Source of the DNA: Petasospora fabianii | Lineage: Eukaryota; Ascomycota; Saccharomycetes; Phaffomycetales; Wickerhamomycetaceae | DNA length: 64,000 bases | Direction: 5' to 3' | Assembly (NCBI GenBank): GCA_022641835.1 | Contig: CP048721.1 | Location: forward strand, 248,001-312,000 | Shown: piece after piece, positions 63,801-64,000 of the stretch | How positions within the stretch are numbered: position 1 is the stretch's first letter | How the letters are laid out: every line of letters begins with the position of its first letter | Program-made: the position numbers and the translations under genes | Notes under the pieces: model-generated | What the model was told of the DNA's origin: nothing | What the model saw: the letters and a program-made list of their open reading frames with translations, nothing else | Database searches by the model: none

Positions 63801-64000
63801 CATTGGCATCTTCGATGGTCTGAACGGTGGTAAGATCTCACACATCATTAGAGAGAACTTCCATAAGGTGTTTGAAACTGAGTTGAAGAAAGACACTGTC
63901 ACTACGGCTTTGAGAAGCACCTTTTTACAGTTGAACGGTATCATTCACCATTCTGACTTGTCATATGAAGATGCCCTCGTTGGTTCCTCTGTGACGGTAG
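60895..64000 (+). CDS. CYR1: adenylate cyclase Cyr1 (5' part, cut by window end)
   Basis: About 1035 residues from the ATG at 60895; the frame is open at the window edge. Order of parts: a disordered Ser/Pro N-terminus with a His-rich run (near 136-147), a Ras-associating domain (about 300-400, beginning QYHIRIHAEDDDFASTLKR), a long leucine-rich-repeat array (about 420-920, units such as LVSLDLKRNFIQSIPNN and LRTLDLSYNKLIDIPNN), and the start of a PP2C-like domain (from about 930, IADTIQGHILARDSVYQ, GVLIGIFDGLNGG). This RA-LRR-PP2C order is diagnostic for fungal Cyr1; the catalytic domain lies beyond the window. The enzyme makes cAMP for PKA signalling under Ras control. The S. cerevisiae protein has 2026 residues. 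Confidence 0.96.
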   Translation, partial: MSNFNSGYFLHQRNNRSEGSPSTEGEVSPLTSRKVSLVDPSSSGDKPGGTRTPSLQSSPEAETPQVEGNSVSPQSEPTRTNRLSSVPFSYKGFHHASVPNPIPPFHHPVKPKNKTSLFGKFINSIRDEKRGSKAEHHHHHHLHHHHHQSPDPSVEPSTKTSFSKPLTQPSHASNIRDHNTISGNSLEVPQSSQLPSSQAMRHNPSFASIRTSVSAAGNDNSVVTLDMNDLDMDDIIAEDPSKEYLPSPKAKESWAAPESWDVKEDKKDQKSIDGDEDYVVRRTYTHMSHDTTDLKAHENRQYHIRIHAEDDDFASTLKRPYGETVDELLRFLKGRYQLSGDYKLSLRVGKVTKKLESFQKPVKIQTNLLLLSGYNDDDKLEEIGRFDLSYLFKFILHHDVLKQLSPAEEENISRDLVHVNLKSKDLQKIPALCYSSKVQSLDVSNNGDITLPSDFFQTADSQLSSLRMVNIRTKVFPPNIVYARELVSLDLKRNFIQSIPNNLHMLRNLSILNLSCNRLTDLPKLPSNLKILDLSSNEFEVYPESINKLTSLLQLDLSYNKLKRLPESINNLKSLKKMNISSNYLTHVDINMHSLRTLNLRYNDIFEIHLQGNNLENLYLTHNNISNISDPLPGLRLLDLQQNPITQLNIQSPNLASLNLCKAKLTSLPGFILTLSKLEKLELSKNALRELPDISSLANLRELSMYSNNLEILPDLSALSKLKFLDLHDNNLKSIYDFSVVEDVNLSSNLISEFPDPTDDKTHILRASDNQLDENSFYAIRALKHLRTLDLSYNKLIDIPNNTLGSLVHLEELYMSGNALSSLPDDFDQLTQLRLLTLNGNRFRTLPSDMSNLSNAEVIDVGSNDLKYNTSNSKYEWNWKNNRNLRYLNLSGNKKLEITEDLNLPRLKMLGLMDLTITTQSIPDESMHMRVRTTPTQLAQDLSYGIAETIQGHILARDSVYQKIDGGVLIGIFDGLNGGKISHIIRENFHKVFETELKKDTVTTALRSTFLQLNGIIHHSDLSYEDALVGSSVTV

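Overview
This is a gene-dense budding-yeast (Saccharomycotina) chromosome segment. The evidence is compact genes, introns with yeast-type branch points (TACTAAC, TTCTAAC, TATTAAC, TACTGAC) and GTATGT/GTAAGT/GTACGT donors, TATA-type promoters, and a full set of recognisable yeast housekeeping genes. CTG codons fall on conserved leucines in the CYR1 leucine-rich repeats, so CTG most likely reads as leucine and a CUG-Ser or CUG-Ala yeast is unlikely. I cannot name the genus. I see no tRNA, rRNA or transposon remains.

Layout. 0-9.2 kb: two alpha-arrestin-like genes in tandem, a small secreted protein with a Kex2-type site, an unrecognised 472-residue protein, an NT-C2 protein, and an unrecognised cysteine-containing protein. 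9.6-41 kb: SLX8, RPL23, TEL1, SHO1, TIF3, FMP27/HOB, ROX3/MED19, RPL32, a VAP gene (SCS2/SCS22), MAP2, MRP21 and an AVT5/AVT6-type transporter. From memory of the S. cerevisiae map, most of these sit either on chromosome II (YBL086C to YBL093C) or in the sister block on chromosome V (YER116C to YER120W). The window appears to hold the merged, unduplicated version, partly inverted, with TIF3 and FMP27 intercalated. 41-50.6 kb: a membrane RING-H2 protein, two small Ser-tailed proteins that look like paralogs, a PPPDE/DeSI isopeptidase, a PWWP (Ioc4-like) protein, and the conserved convergent pair RPN11-SAD1. 50.6-54.1 kb: an unusually long (3.5 kb) intergenic region ahead of a Zn2Cys6 regulator. 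56-64 kb: an MTE1/ZGRF1-type protein, TAL1, and the 5' part of CYR1, cut by the window end.

Introns. I reconstructed coding introns in RPL23, TEL1, TIF3, SCS (two), MAP2, AVT and TAL1, and a probable 5' UTR intron in RPL32. Each coding junction restores the reading frame and a family-typical N-terminus. TEL1, TIF3, AVT and TAL1 lack introns in S. cerevisiae as far as I recall. Several introns have regulatory possibilities: TEL1's splits the TAN motif region, SCS has tandem acceptors of which one creates a stop at the junction, and TAL1 has two in-frame donors.

Functionally the window mixes translation (RPL23, RPL32, TIF3, MRP21, MAP2), genome integrity (TEL1, SLX8, MTE1), ubiquitin/SUMO handling (SLX8, RPN11, DeSI, RING-H2), signalling (SHO1, CYR1, arrestins), lipid contact sites (FMP27, SCS) and central carbon metabolism (TAL1). 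The most novel material is the small paralog pair at 43.4-44.5 kb, the cysteine-free secreted protein at 4.6 kb, and the CGGCCG-containing 3.5-kb region before the Zn2Cys6 gene.
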